Source of the DNA: Sarocladium kiliense
Lineage: Eukaryota > Ascomycota > Sordariomycetes > Hypocreales > Sarocladiaceae
Assembly (NCBI GenBank): GCA_030734395.1
Contig: JAUZTG010000016.1
Coordinates: 62,001-126,000 of the forward strand
DNA length: 64,000 nucleotides
Direction: 5' to 3'
Part shown: positions 30,256 to 40,401 of the stretch, in pieces
How the letters are laid out: each line of letters begins with the position of its first letter
Numbering within the stretch: the first letter of the stretch is position 1
Notes under the pieces: model-generated
The model's database searches: none
What the model saw: only the letters and a program-made list of their open reading frames with translations
Told to the model about the DNA's origin: nothing
Program-made: the position numbers and the translations under genes

Positions 30256-31272
30256 ATGGCGACAGAGCTCTCACCAATCTTTCTCACATATCTGAACGGA
30301 CCAGATGTAGCGCAGCTACAGCTGACCAACGAGGAGATTCTCAGCGCGATTGAGAAGGCACTCGATGCGCAGGGTCGCAAGCAGACGGTTATTGAGCCAC
30401 GAGTGCACCTTGTGCCCCAGGACTCTTCCAAGGGTCATTTCAACATTCTGCGCGGCGTTGTGCATCCTCTCAATGTCGCTGGTGTGAAGGTTGTTGGCGA
30501 CTTTGTAGACAACTACAAGCATGGCCTTCCATCCGAGTTCGCCATCCTCAATTTATTCGACCCGGATACGGGCCGCCCCTTGGCTTTTGTGGACGCCACG
30601 GCCATCACGGAAATGCGCACTGGCGCCGTCACTGCTCTGGGTGCTAAGCATCTGGCGCCTAGCAAACCCAAGATCCTAGGACACATTGGCGCACGCGGCA
30701 GCTCATATTGGAACATCAGACTGCTCGCGAGCCTGTTCCAATTTGATGAGATCCGCATTCACTCAAAGCGCAAGGAGAGTCGTGAAGCACTCGGCGCAAA
30801 GCTGGAGAAGGAATTGGGACGACCAATCCGCGTGCTAGATTCTTGGGAAGAGACCATCTCTGGGGCCGACATTGTCGTGGAAGCATCGCGGTTGACGGCA
30901 CCAGAGCCACTGCTCAAGACGGAGTGGATAAAGAAGGGGGCCTTGGTCATCCCTTATGGTACTATGAGCGCACTCGAGCTTTCTCTCACAGACATCATGG
31001 ACAAAGTGTTGGTGGATGACTGGAGTCAGTGCCGCAAGGGCCTCCCGCTAGGGGCCCTGCGTCAGCATGTGGACAATGACAAGTTGACGGAGGAGAACCT
31101 TCATGCAGAGCTTGGCCAAGTCGTAGCGGGCTTGAAGAAGGGGCGGGAGAGCGATGACGAAACAATCCTGTTCTGGCATCGTGGCCTTAGTCTGAGTGAT
31201 ATTGCACTAGGAATGGCTATCTTGGACAAGGCAAAGGTTCTGGGAGTCGGCCAGCAATTAAGATATGCTTAA
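30256..31272 (+). CDS. ornithine cyclodeaminase / mu-crystallin family protein
   Basis: A single exon of 338 residues from the ATG at 30256, the normal family length. Substrate-side elements are present: Lys in NYKHGLPSEFAILNLFDPDTG, then DATAITEMRTGAVTALGAKHLA with the RTGA motif, and a later acidic VLVDDWSQ. The dinucleotide-binding loop reads ILGHIGARGSSYWN, which departs from the usual GxGxQA. Family members include ornithine cyclodeaminase, ketimine reductase, alanine dehydrogenase and opine-type dehydrogenases. All use NAD(P) on amino or imino acids in the cytosol. The gene is convergent with the dioxygenase gene, only 185 bp away, and is the left member of a five-gene metabolic block. 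Confidence 0.88.
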   Translation: MATELSPIFLTYLNGPDVAQLQLTNEEILSAIEKALDAQGRKQTVIEPRVHLVPQDSSKGHFNILRGVVHPLNVAGVKVVGDFVDNYKHGLPSEFAILNLFDPDTGRPLAFVDATAITEMRTGAVTALGAKHLAPSKPKILGHIGARGSSYWNIRLLASLFQFDEIRIHSKRKESREALGAKLEKELGRPIRVLDSWEETISGADIVVEASRLTAPEPLLKTEWIKKGALVIPYGTMSALELSLTDIMDKVLVDDWSQCRKGLPLGALRQHVDNDKLTEENLHAELGQVVAGLKKGRESDDETILFWHRGLSLSDIALGMAILDKAKVLGVGQQLRYA

Positions 31273-31457
31273 TCATACAAAGATGACTTGTGGCCTGATT
31301 GAGCATGCCGACGTAACTTTTAAACCCCTATTTCTACGTTCTTCTTCGCGATCTTTGCTTCTGGGAGCCAGACTGCTTCCGCAATATCCGTAGATATCTG
31401 GACGAAATAGACGTTCTGTCGAAGATGTACTCATATTTCAGGATAACCAATTGCTAT

Positions 31458-32528
31458 TTAGTAGTTCGGGGCAATGTAATTCTCCAAATCCATTTCGTCA
31501 ACTGTTGTTTGGAGATACTTGATCTGCTCTTCCACCCACTCCTTCGTCAGTTGATGGAGCTCCTTTGCTGATCGCCCTTTCACCTGCAATGTGTCGCGTG
31601 CAACAGCAGCTCTTTGAGCTAGCACGCCGAGACGGTACTCTGTCCACTGACGGAACAGCTCATCATTATTGCTGATAGGCTTTACAGTCCGGAGCGTGCT
31701 GGTGTCTTGTGCCGTGGGATCTCGTGGACGCATCGAGACGACAAAGGTTACCCTCTCTCCGCTGCCCAAGGTACGTAGAGCTGCGTGAGAGACGAGGCTG
31801 CCTTGCATCATGACAGCGTATCCCATACCTGGCTGCCGCATCTTCACAATCCCACCGTCACCCTTTCGCAGAGCCGTCTCACCCCCTGACATTGTGGTCG
31901 GGTCTGAGAGCATCAGCACACAGACCCACGGATACGAATCGTGGTGCCACGCAGACACCAAGCCCTCAAGGTCTTGACCTTCCTCCTGCTCTGGTGGCTC
32001 TTCTTCCTCAGCACTTGGAGGCACAGGAGGAGGTAGGTTCTCTGTGATAGGGTCGTCCAGGTTCGTACCCTTTGGCAGTTGCACATTGAGCTGTCCAATC
32101 TCGTAGTCCATAACGATCTCCAGGTCAACACCGGCTGCATCAGAACACGCCTTCAGCATCTCAGGACTTCGCCACATGGCATAGGCGAAGGGAGCAGCTG
32201 GCCCATAGCCTCGGATGCGGTAAACACCTGGATACTTCCATGATCCATACTTTCCTACGAGCTCTGGCCTGAAGATGTCGGCTCGAAGCTCACGAACACC
32301 ATCCTCGGTCAACAGAGGAAATGGGCTGGTGATTGCAGTCTGGGAGCTGGCTTTGGGGAAGTCGAGCCTTAGATCAGATAGGGTGATGGTGGTGGAGGGC
32401 CTTTCATAACGAAGATGCTTCGAGGATTCAAAGGTAGCAGCGGTGTAAGTTGAATTCCCTGCTCCAGTTGTTGCAGACGTTTGGGGCCTGGGATCCTGGG
32501 GTAAGGATAGAGCAGTGACAGATGCCAT
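31458..32528 (-). CDS. Fe(II)/2-oxoglutarate-dependent dioxygenase
   Basis: A single exon of 356 residues. The double-stranded beta-helix core carries the iron triad: H195 and D197 in AWHHDSYPW, and H248 in GSLVSHAALRTLGSGERVTF. The nearby R259 can hold 2-oxoglutarate. GGETALRKG between them is typical for the family. An acidic, Pro-rich insert (about residues 165-187, PPPVPPSAEEEEPPEQEEG) precedes the first iron ligand and is probably a surface loop. Such enzymes hydroxylate, desaturate or demethylate small molecules or proteins, with release of CO2 and succinate. The substrate is unknown. It shares a 780-bp divergent promoter with the MFS transporter, which supports joint expression. Confidence 0.83.
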   Translation of the reverse strand: MASVTALSLPQDPRPQTSATTGAGNSTYTAATFESSKHLRYERPSTTITLSDLRLDFPKASSQTAITSPFPLLTEDGVRELRADIFRPELVGKYGSWKYPGVYRIRGYGPAAPFAYAMWRSPEMLKACSDAAGVDLEIVMDYEIGQLNVQLPKGTNLDDPITENLPPPVPPSAEEEEPPEQEEGQDLEGLVSAWHHDSYPWVCVLMLSDPTTMSGGETALRKGDGGIVKMRQPGMGYAVMMQGSLVSHAALRTLGSGERVTFVVSMRPRDPTAQDTSTLRTVKPISNNDELFRQWTEYRLGVLAQRAAVARDTLQVKGRSAKELHQLTKEWVEEQIKYLQTTVDEMDLENYIAPNY

Positions 32529-33309
32529 TATTTAGACAGAAAGATCTAAGAAGAAGATGTTGACGTGTGTTGGGGTAGCGCTGGAGTCTGCAACCACGGT
32601 GTACTAGTCTTATGTAGGCTTATAAATGGCCATGGCCTGTTCCCATGACACTGGTAGCGAATGACCTTGACCTCCGGGTCGTGCTGAGACTAAAAGAGGA
32701 GAACTTAAAAACACCGGTTGATGTTTGAACATGAATTGGAAGACAGCACCTCAAATGCGCGTATCCCGACGTCGGAACCGCTGGTCGCTGACCCCCTGTG
32801 AGCACGCCACCACACTCCTACAAGCACATCATCCAGCATCCCAGGCAGAGCCCTTACTGGCACCACACATACGCTGCTACTACCGCAAACCATCACGTTG
32901 CCAAGCACCTACACAGGCCTTTTAGGTCGCTCAGTCGGCACTTGTCCGACTTGGAAGAATTGTGGAGGTTGACCCAAGATTCGGGGTGTGGTGAGAACCC
33001 TTGCTTTCATTCTTGCAGATGCAACACCGAGAAGCCGAGTCGTTCAAGGCTACCTACCATGCTGGGTCCATCTAGATCTCACTACTACATGTTTGCCAAG
33101 CATTAATCTCATAGGAGGGGAGGGGGGCGAATGTTGAGATACCGTTGACGTACTTAACGATTGCTATCTGCCTCCCTCCTCTGTGAGGTTGCATCGCGTT
33201 TCCCACGAATCCTTCAATATCACTCATCCGGGCCATCCACCGTGATTTCAATTAAGAAAGATAAGAGATACTGCTTTGAACAAGAAGCTTCACCGCCGAT
33301 ATTTTCACG
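32529..33309. promoter_or_regulatory. divergent promoter, dioxygenase / MFS transporter
   Basis: About 780 bp between head-to-head genes of the metabolic block. It must contain both promoters, and a TTATAAA element lies at about 32620. No separate gene is supported. Confidence 0.5.
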
Positions 33310-35368
33310 ATGGCGTCGCCGCCCAAGCAGTCGAAGCTCGATGCTGACGCTGATGTCGAATCCAGCAATGGCGCTCAGTACAATGCTCCGGACTCGAAGC
33401 ATCTTGATTCGGATGTCCAACAGGGATCAGATGCGCCAGGGGATGTTCTCAGCGGAGAAGGCTTGGATCCTGTGCTGACCGCCAAACTAAGTCTCCTCAA
33501 CGATGTAAGAGCAAATCCGTAGCCAAGCTTGGTAAACACTGTTCCTCAATCCCCTCTTACTGATCGCTGATTGAACAGGCCATCGACGAGATTGGCTGGA
33601 CGCCATACCATTGGCGCCTTTTCTTCCTGGCTGGCTTTGGCTACGCTGTCGACTCTATGGTCATCCTTATCAAGAGTGCTACTTTGCCGGCCATCACCAA
33701 TGAGTTCAATCCTGCCTACAGCAAAGGCATCCTGGTCGCAAATAACGTCGGTCTGATCCTTGGAGCTTTATTCTGGGGTCTTTCTGCCGATATGATTGGC
33801 CGCAAATGGGCTTTCAATCTCTCCCTTATCATCTGCTCAATCTTTGGACTGGCGGCCGGAGCAGCGTATGTAACCCTCCTCCCCAATGATATGTTCTGCG
33901 TCCGTCTTGCTCAGCATTACGTTTAGACCGAACTACGCTGCTGTTTGTATTTTTGCCGGACTACTGGCCTTTGGAGCGGGTGGCAACCTGGTACTCGATG
34001 TCACCGTCTTCCTTGAGTATCTGCCTTCGAATAAGCAGCATGTTTTGACGCTTCTCGCTGGATGGTGGGGTGTCGGCCAGACCTTCACTGGCTTTATGGC
34101 CTGGGCATTCTGTTGGTCTTCCTACTTGATTCATGCTTTTACGAGTTGTCTTAAAGCTGACCTGCATCAGTGCCGAAGTACTCTTGCGAGTCGGTCGAGA
34201 CTTGTACACGAGCGACCAACATGGGCTGGCGTTATGTCTACTGGACGTGCTGCTCGATTGTTTTCGTCATGAGTATCCTGCGTGTGCTTGTCATTCGACT
34301 TAACGTGTGTATCCCAGACATTGCCATGGGCTCATATGACACTGGAAGGTTTGGCTAACTTGTCATATAGGAAACACCCAAGTATAGGCTCGCCGAGGGT
34401 AAAGATGCTGAAGCCTTTGAGAACGTGCAGAAGCTGTCCATCAAGTACAACCGTCCGATCACGCTCACTCTCGAAAGGCTGCAGGCCTGTGGCGACACGG
34501 CCATTTCCGAAAACCATGCGAAGCGCCACATTTCCTTCTCGGAAATCATGGTTCACGTGCGTGGTCTCTTCCAAACCAAGCTCCTGGCCAGGTCGACCCT
34601 GCTCATCTGGGCTTCATGGACACTGATCGGCCTTGCCTATCCTCTGTTCCAAGTCTTCCTCCCGACGTACCTGGCCAGCCGTGGAGCTCAGTTTGGGCAA
34701 TTGTCGCCAGATATCACCTGGAGAAACTATGCCATCGCCAACGTGTGCAGTATCTTCGGACCCTTGGCCGCGGGTCTGATGGCAGCGACAGTGTTGGGGA
34801 GAAGATACACTATGGTCATCGGAGCTCTCCTGACGAGTAAGTTGTCCGACGTGGAATACCACTTCAATTCGAACTTTCAGACCTGACAGGAATTCTCAAT
34901 CAGTGTCTTTCTTCTGGGCCTACAGCCAGGTCACTAACAACGCTTCTAATGTCGCATTCACTTGCGTCGTGAACTTCACACTGTAGGTCTAAGCACCGAT
35001 TGATGGGATAACCTTCAAAGCGCAGGTTCCATTAACTCTTATTCTAGGAACATATACTACGCCACGCTTTACGCCTACACACCTGAGGTCTTACCCACAG
35101 CTCATCGCTCCACAGGTAATGGTATCGCCGTTGGTTGCAATCGCGTGATGGGTCTCGTTTCTACCATTATTGGATCGGTAAGTTCCCCAAGATCTGCCGT
35201 CTTCGACTACAAGGGAAGCATACGTTGTTTACTAACCCTGTGATCTTGACACAGTTTGTTGATCTCAACACGGCTGTACCGATCTATATCTGCGCCGCTC
35301 TCTACGTTGTCATGGCCGGTGTGGCTGTTCTCTTTCCGTTTGAGCCGAGAGGACAGAGAAGTTCTTGA
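33310..35368 (+). CDS. MFS transporter, SV2/sugar-porter-like
   Basis: Eight exons: 33310-33504, 33579-33865, 33927-34111, 34171-34304, 34371-34836, 34904-34982, 35048-35177 and 35255-35368. All phases match, giving 529 residues. The cytosolic N-terminus (65 residues) is acidic. The membrane part starts with IGWTPYHWRLFFLAGFGYAVDSM. The MFS signature loop GLSADMIGRKWAFN follows helix 2. The central loop is long and hydrophilic (SIKYNRPITLTLERLQACGD), and the second half has GPLAAGLMAATVLGRRYTM and the family block YTPEVLPTAHRSTGNGIAVG. This is the pattern of fungal SV2-like and sugar-porter-like transporters of organic acids, sugars or aromatic acids in the plasma membrane. In this context it may import the compound processed by its neighbours. 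Confidence 0.9.
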
Positions 35369-35663
35369 AGTCGTCATGCCCAAGAGGGCCTCAGAACGCG
35401 GCAGGGTAGTCAGTGTTTACACAGTCTTGGTCTTATGGTGAGGAAGAATAATGAGAACAGCCACGGGATGGGGCAAATAACCCTCAAGGCGTCGGAGTTG
35501 AGCTTGAAACGACAGACGCCTTTGACGCACATGATAGGGCCGACCCATGACACCGACAGCGTGCCAGCGAACTCAATAGATCATTACCCTTCAACTGGTT
35601 TCCTATATCACTGTGGACCTTTTGATCCAAGAAGAAGACATGAATCATATGTTTTCTATGTTC

Positions 35664-36957
35664 CTAATACCCTTCAACTTTATTGACCTCATTCGTCAGA
35701 CTCCTGCCCTCGCTTAGCAGGATCAAATTGTGTCTCAGAACCTCAAACACCCGGCGAGCATATGCACTTGAGTCGCCACTAATATGCGGAGTTATAAGAA
35801 GGTTTTTCGCATTCCACAGAGGGTGGTCTCCAGGCAGAGGTTCCGGTTCGGTCACGTCAATGGCAGCTCCTCGGATCAAATCGTGGTCGAGAGCGTACAC
35901 CAGATCCTCAGCCACGACGATAGCCCCTCGCGAGACATTCGAAACAAATGTACGCTTCCGAGAAAGTATCTCGAATTCTCTGCGGGAGATGAGACCACGA
36001 GTTTTCTCTGTGAGCGGGATAGCAATCACCAGCAGATCTAAATCCTCAAGAAACTGTTGGAACTCTTCAGGGTCACTGGCATTTGACCATTTGCTGGGGA
36101 ATATGCCGTCCGGATCACCAAGGCCGACTGGCGTGTATGCATCACTGCGTCGAGAGTCTGGGGTTGTTCGCGGATGCAAAGTGCAGGCGTGAACATCCAT
36201 GCCTAATGCTTTCGCGACTCGGGCAACTTGGCGACCGACACTTCCATAGCCGAGGATTCCACTGAGAAGCGTTCAGTCCTAGGTGTTTCGAAAATTCTTT
36301 AAAGAGGCTTGCTTACACTCGTTGGGATACTATGTCATCTTCTGGATGGCTTAGCTTCCGCCACTGTTTCTGTCGATGAAGATCCTGATATTGTGCAACT
36401 TGAGCTGCAGTTTAGCAAAGGACATGTGGGAGACTTGTACTACAGATTCTTCTTTCTTACTTTTGAGCTCGAAGTTGAGGAAAGTCGTAACCACCCATGC
36501 AGCAATCTGTGGCCTTCGCATCTTGTTAGCGGGCTGAATCGTTTTAAACCGCCCATGGGTAAGCTACGAACCCATGAACGCCACTGGCAGTGCAGAAAGT
36601 AGTATCTGTGTCCCGGAATAAGGGGTGACCGAAGAGATGGTTCGCTCCAGCAGTCTGGAGCTGTACATATTCCAGCTTGGGAGCTTGCTCCACCTCAGGC
36701 AATGCACTGCCAGTGACTAGTATAGTCACGTTCTCCCACTCCTTGTCGGGTACTCTTTGTCTGAGTGATTCACTGTCAGGAGCGACACCTTCTACCGTCA
36801 ATATGTCGAGATCAGGAAAGAGGCTCTTGAGGTCTGTAATCTCTTCTTCCAAAAGCGTTGCCCCAAGAAGTATCTTGGGCGGCCCCGTAACACCTAGGAG
36901 CACGGCAAGCTTATGCCCCTTCAAGGTCTTGTTCGCAACGGCCTTCGAAGATGTCAT
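35664..36957 (-). CDS. D-isomer-specific 2-hydroxyacid dehydrogenase
   Basis: Four exons: 36957-36572, 36513-36461, 36404-36317 and 36261-35664, giving 374 residues. The start is the ATG at 36957 (MTSSKAVANKTLKG). Splicing yields the family string SGVHGPQIAAWVVTTFL, then YQDLHRQKQWRKL, then the Rossmann motif VGILGYGSVGRQVA. The catalytic triad is visible as Arg in VSRGAIV, Glu in DVTEPEPLP and His in ITPHISGD. Family members such as hydroxypyruvate/glyoxylate reductases interconvert 2-keto acids and D-2-hydroxy acids using NAD(P)H. In this cluster it could reduce a 2-keto acid produced by the amino-acid enzymes. It is co-directional with the M20 gene upstream of it. Confidence 0.9.
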
Positions 36958-37707
36958 GTTGAGGAAAACCGAAGTCGAATTGCCAGCCAAGCGTTGAATC
37001 CGTCGCTGAATGCGCCCTGGGGGAGCGCGTTTGCCAGGAGTTCAGCACAGTAAGATAACAACAGTCTGAGTGTAGGTCGCTTCTGAAGCGTTGCATCCCT
37101 ATCGTCTAAGAGGCTCCAATCTTGATTGGCTTACCTTTCAATACTTTAAAGGTTGAACAAAGCAAGTATCGGCTCGTTAAAGAGGCATAGAGAGTAGTTC
37201 AGATGATGTCAGACTGGGGGCATAGCACGCAAGGGTGGATCCCAACGTGTCCGTAGGCGGAACGAGCAATGCACGGTCTTATAATCTGTATGCAGCTTCA
37301 AGGATCATTTTGGTCCTATATTGCAATTTGTTTTTCCTGGTAAGCCCGTCGCTCTGCTTGGACGCAATGGATGGACTTGCTCGTAGGTGGATGTGTCGAT
37401 GTTCAGTAACTTCAAGTGTCGGTCGCAAGGGCATGTCGGCCCCGGTACAACACAGTTTACAGTGATGTGATGACTTACATTGACGATGCGAGAAAACTAA
37501 GTTCCTCTGTTGAATCGCCAGTCCACCACATCCTTGCTCGATCTTTCACATCTCATGTATAGCGGCTGAATGTTACATACACCTCTCTAGGAATCGGGCT
37601 AGTTGTCATGCCTCATTCGACTTTCAACCAGCATCTCGCATTCTGTCCCCCGGCGCTATACGGAATTCCAGACTTCACGCACCATTTTCGTAGATGAAGT
37701 CCAAATT
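36958..37707. other. intergenic region between dehydrogenase and M20 gene
   Basis: About 750 bp between two minus-strand genes of the metabolic block. It is the promoter side of the dehydrogenase. No other gene is supported. Confidence 0.5.
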
Positions 37708-38934
37708 TTAGGCGCAATAGTCCTTGACAATACTGCTCAGAGTCTCAGCAACCACCTGCACGCTCTTGACGTCTACCCACTCTTCCTTCGCATGCAAACC
37801 ATGCCCTTCTGGTCCCCATAGCAAAGCCTTGATGCCCTTCTCCGCCAGCAAAGCGCAGTCTGTCCAGAACCTCTCGCCGCGCACAACAGCGTCGCCGCCC
37901 AATGCCTCTCCAACATGCAGCTCCACCAACTGCAGAAACGGATCGTCTCGAGCGATGGCGAAAGGCGGCCTGGAAAGTGTCGTCCGAACGTCGTATTTGA
38001 AGTCCTTCACCCGGCTGGAAATACCGCTCAGAACCTCTTCAATCTCTTTTCTGATCAAGTCTGGTGTTTCTGAGGATGTCGTTCGCCGCTCGATAGTGAT
38101 TGTGCAGCGAGCAGGGTAAGAAGAAGGCTCCTCGCCTCCTTTGATAAGCGAGGCATGGGCACTACCCGTCATCTCACCCGGCTCACGCTTCCGGTCCATG
38201 ATCTCCTGATTATAACTCTCCAGCGCAGCTAGGAAATGTCCTGCCTTGCAGATAGCATCCACCCCCAGGTCCGGTCTCGAACCATGCGCCGCGGCGCCAT
38301 AAATGTTGACTTCGACCCATACGAAGCCTAAATGCTCTCGGATAATTTCCAAGTTGACTGGCTCAGAGACGATTGCAGCATCGGCCGTCCAGCCTGCGTC
38401 CAGGACCTGTTGTGTCCCAAGGCTAGCGTCTTCCTCATCAGCCACACCCATGAATATGACATCTCCCTTCAGGTTGAGTGACTTCGCGCTGGCGAGAGCA
38501 ACCATCGCCGCGGCTACGCCGGCTTTCATGTCCGCTGCCCCACGACCGTAAAGCTTTCCATCCTCAATTTGGCCGCTCAGTGGATCACCGTCATATCCGA
38601 GACACGTTACAGTGTCGATATGGCCGTTAAGAATCAGGCTTTTGCCTCCGCCGACTCCCCGTACAACACCAACCACAGACGGTCGGCCCTTTGTGGGTTC
38701 GACAATGTAGCTCTCAATATCACGGTGCTCGAGCCAAGCCTTGATGTACTGGGCGATGGCAGTCTCTCCAGGGCCAGGCGTTGAGCCAAGAGTAGGGCTC
38801 GAGGAATCGATCTGAACGAGAGCTTGTGCCAAAGCCACCGGGTCATCCAAAGATACGTCTGAACATGTCAAGTTTGGCGCATCCTCTGATGTGGGTGCAG
38901 GATTGAAGGGTTCCGATCGACGGGTTGACGACAT
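37708..38934 (-). CDS. M20 family amidohydrolase (ArgE/DapE-like)
   Basis: A single exon of 408 residues, close to full family length. Dinuclear zinc ligands are all in place: H105 and D107 in LNGHIDTV, D135 in GRGAADMKAG, the general base/ligand pair E167-E168 in ADEED, E191 in SEPVN, and a final His in GHGLHAKEEWV. The lid domain has VNIYGAAAHGSRPDLGVDA. Members such as acetylornithine deacetylase, succinyl-diaminopimelate desuccinylase and carboxypeptidase-type aminoacylases hydrolyse N-acyl amino acids or small peptides. The exact substrate is open. The placement suggests it releases a free amino acid from an N-acyl or peptide conjugate for the neighbouring enzymes. Confidence 0.92.
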   Translation of the reverse strand: MSSTRRSEPFNPAPTSEDAPNLTCSDVSLDDPVALAQALVQIDSSSPTLGSTPGPGETAIAQYIKAWLEHRDIESYIVEPTKGRPSVVGVVRGVGGGKSLILNGHIDTVTCLGYDGDPLSGQIEDGKLYGRGAADMKAGVAAAMVALASAKSLNLKGDVIFMGVADEEDASLGTQQVLDAGWTADAAIVSEPVNLEIIREHLGFVWVEVNIYGAAAHGSRPDLGVDAICKAGHFLAALESYNQEIMDRKREPGEMTGSAHASLIKGGEEPSSYPARCTITIERRTTSSETPDLIRKEIEEVLSGISSRVKDFKYDVRTTLSRPPFAIARDDPFLQLVELHVGEALGGDAVVRGERFWTDCALLAEKGIKALLWGPEGHGLHAKEEWVDVKSVQVVAETLSSIVKDYCA

Positions 38935-39022
38935 GATGTCTGATTGTGCATAAAGATTCGTACGTTTTGGGGTTCCAGCTCACATGAGAGATCGCCGCAG
39001 GCCCCGAGCATAATTATCAGTA

Positions 39023-39029
39023 TTTTATA
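39023..39029 (-). promoter_or_regulatory. TATA box candidate of the M20 gene
   Basis: TATAAAA on the minus strand, about 90 bp upstream of the M20 start codon. Position and sequence fit a core promoter element. Confidence 0.45.
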
Positions 39030-39069
39030 ACACGTATTTAATCGCCGCCTGGTGGTAGTAGCGGATGTC

Positions 39070-39175
39070 GAATGTTTCGAGAGGGCGTTGGATGTTACGA
39101 GAAGGCGTTAAGCGTTAGCAGAAGGCGTCCATTGGCATTAGAGCGTCGAATGCCACTGAAGGGCGCCAATACTCT
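39070..39175. repeat. degenerate GGCGTT/GGCGTC repeat
   Basis: Several imperfect units of about 20-25 bp carry AGGGCGTTGGATGTTACGAG, AAGGCGTTAAGCGTTAGCAG, AAGGCGTCCATTGGCATTAG and related forms. They lie upstream of the M20 gene's TATA-like element. Confidence 0.6.
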
Positions 39176-40401
39176 CCGAGAGTGCGCGAACGTTACCGGG
39201 AGGTACGGAAGGCACTCATGTTATTGACAAGACTCCAATCATGCCATCATGACCGAAAGAATTGCGCCTTGGCGGCTTTCGGGGTAGTGGAAAACTCCGC
39301 GAGGATGTTAAACTATTGATGTTGATTCTTCTTCTTCGTAAACTTGAGCATGCCACATCTCTTGTAAAGAGTACCGAGGGCTTCTCACACCGAATATGCC
39401 TTGGCGCACCGCTGAAAGTAATCCTATCGCAGGCCTGGGATTGGACAATATGCACTGAGACCTGAGGGGGCAAACAGTACATAAAACAGCACCGGTCGCT
39501 GATGGCCATCAGTACTTGTGTATATCAGCAACTTGGTCAGCGACGTGCACCATTCGATGCTAATAATGAGTTCATGTTAGTATACTCTTACTTTGAATGC
39601 AGCTTTGGGTTTAAGAATTTCTAGACCTAGTGCAAGCGCAATGCTCAAACGAGCTTACCTACGCTGGACAATGATTGAGAAACGAGAATCGGCTAGAGAC
39701 GTCATAATGCATAGACTTACTTTGACCATCGCCTTAGACGTTGCCACTGACATGTCTTATAAAGTTGATTTGTGTGTCTGATCTGAAAGACCCGCAGCGA
39801 CTTGATGGCCTCGTGGCTTGTTCTAGATGTTGGCAGGGCCACTCCTGCGTTGAAGGTTTTCCTGCCGAGATCAGCATATTCAAAGGAAAGACTCAAGAAA
39901 ATGGCCATCAAGCTGCCTGTCTGTGATGAACCGTGTGGATGAAGCTGAGAATGCTCAGGGCAAAGATCAAAAGTAGTCATGTTGTGAGCCTGCAGGAACC
40001 TCAGTTGGCTACGCTGGCACACTTTTGTTACGTCGTTGGTTCCATGCTCTGCCTCTTTCTGGAGCACCTGCGCCACCTTTCCCCCGATAAGGCTCCCACC
40101 TATGTGCAATTAGGCAGAATTTCTGATTGCCTCACAACTTTCTCGACACGCTTCCCTGTTTCTCTCATCCCCGACTCTAGAGTACTCCGTGGCGTAGTGA
40201 GCAGCGTGAGCATTTCAAAATCTAGGAATGAGTACGCACTTAGACCGCATCCCTCAATCATGTCTCATACGGCTTCCAATCAGCGTCATACATCGAGCTC
40301 TCCCGGCAGCCATCAGCTTCGCAATCGGATGAGAGGAGTTAATTGTGAGCCTCAAGAAGCTACTGATCCCACAGGCACTTTCACTGTATCTAATATCCTA
40401 G

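Larger units (their letters stand above)
38935..40259. other. intergenic region, promoter side of the M20 gene
   Basis: About 1.3 kb. A TATA-like element and a degenerate repeat (both listed) sit just upstream of the M20 gene. The rest shows short frames without motifs. Confidence 0.5.
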
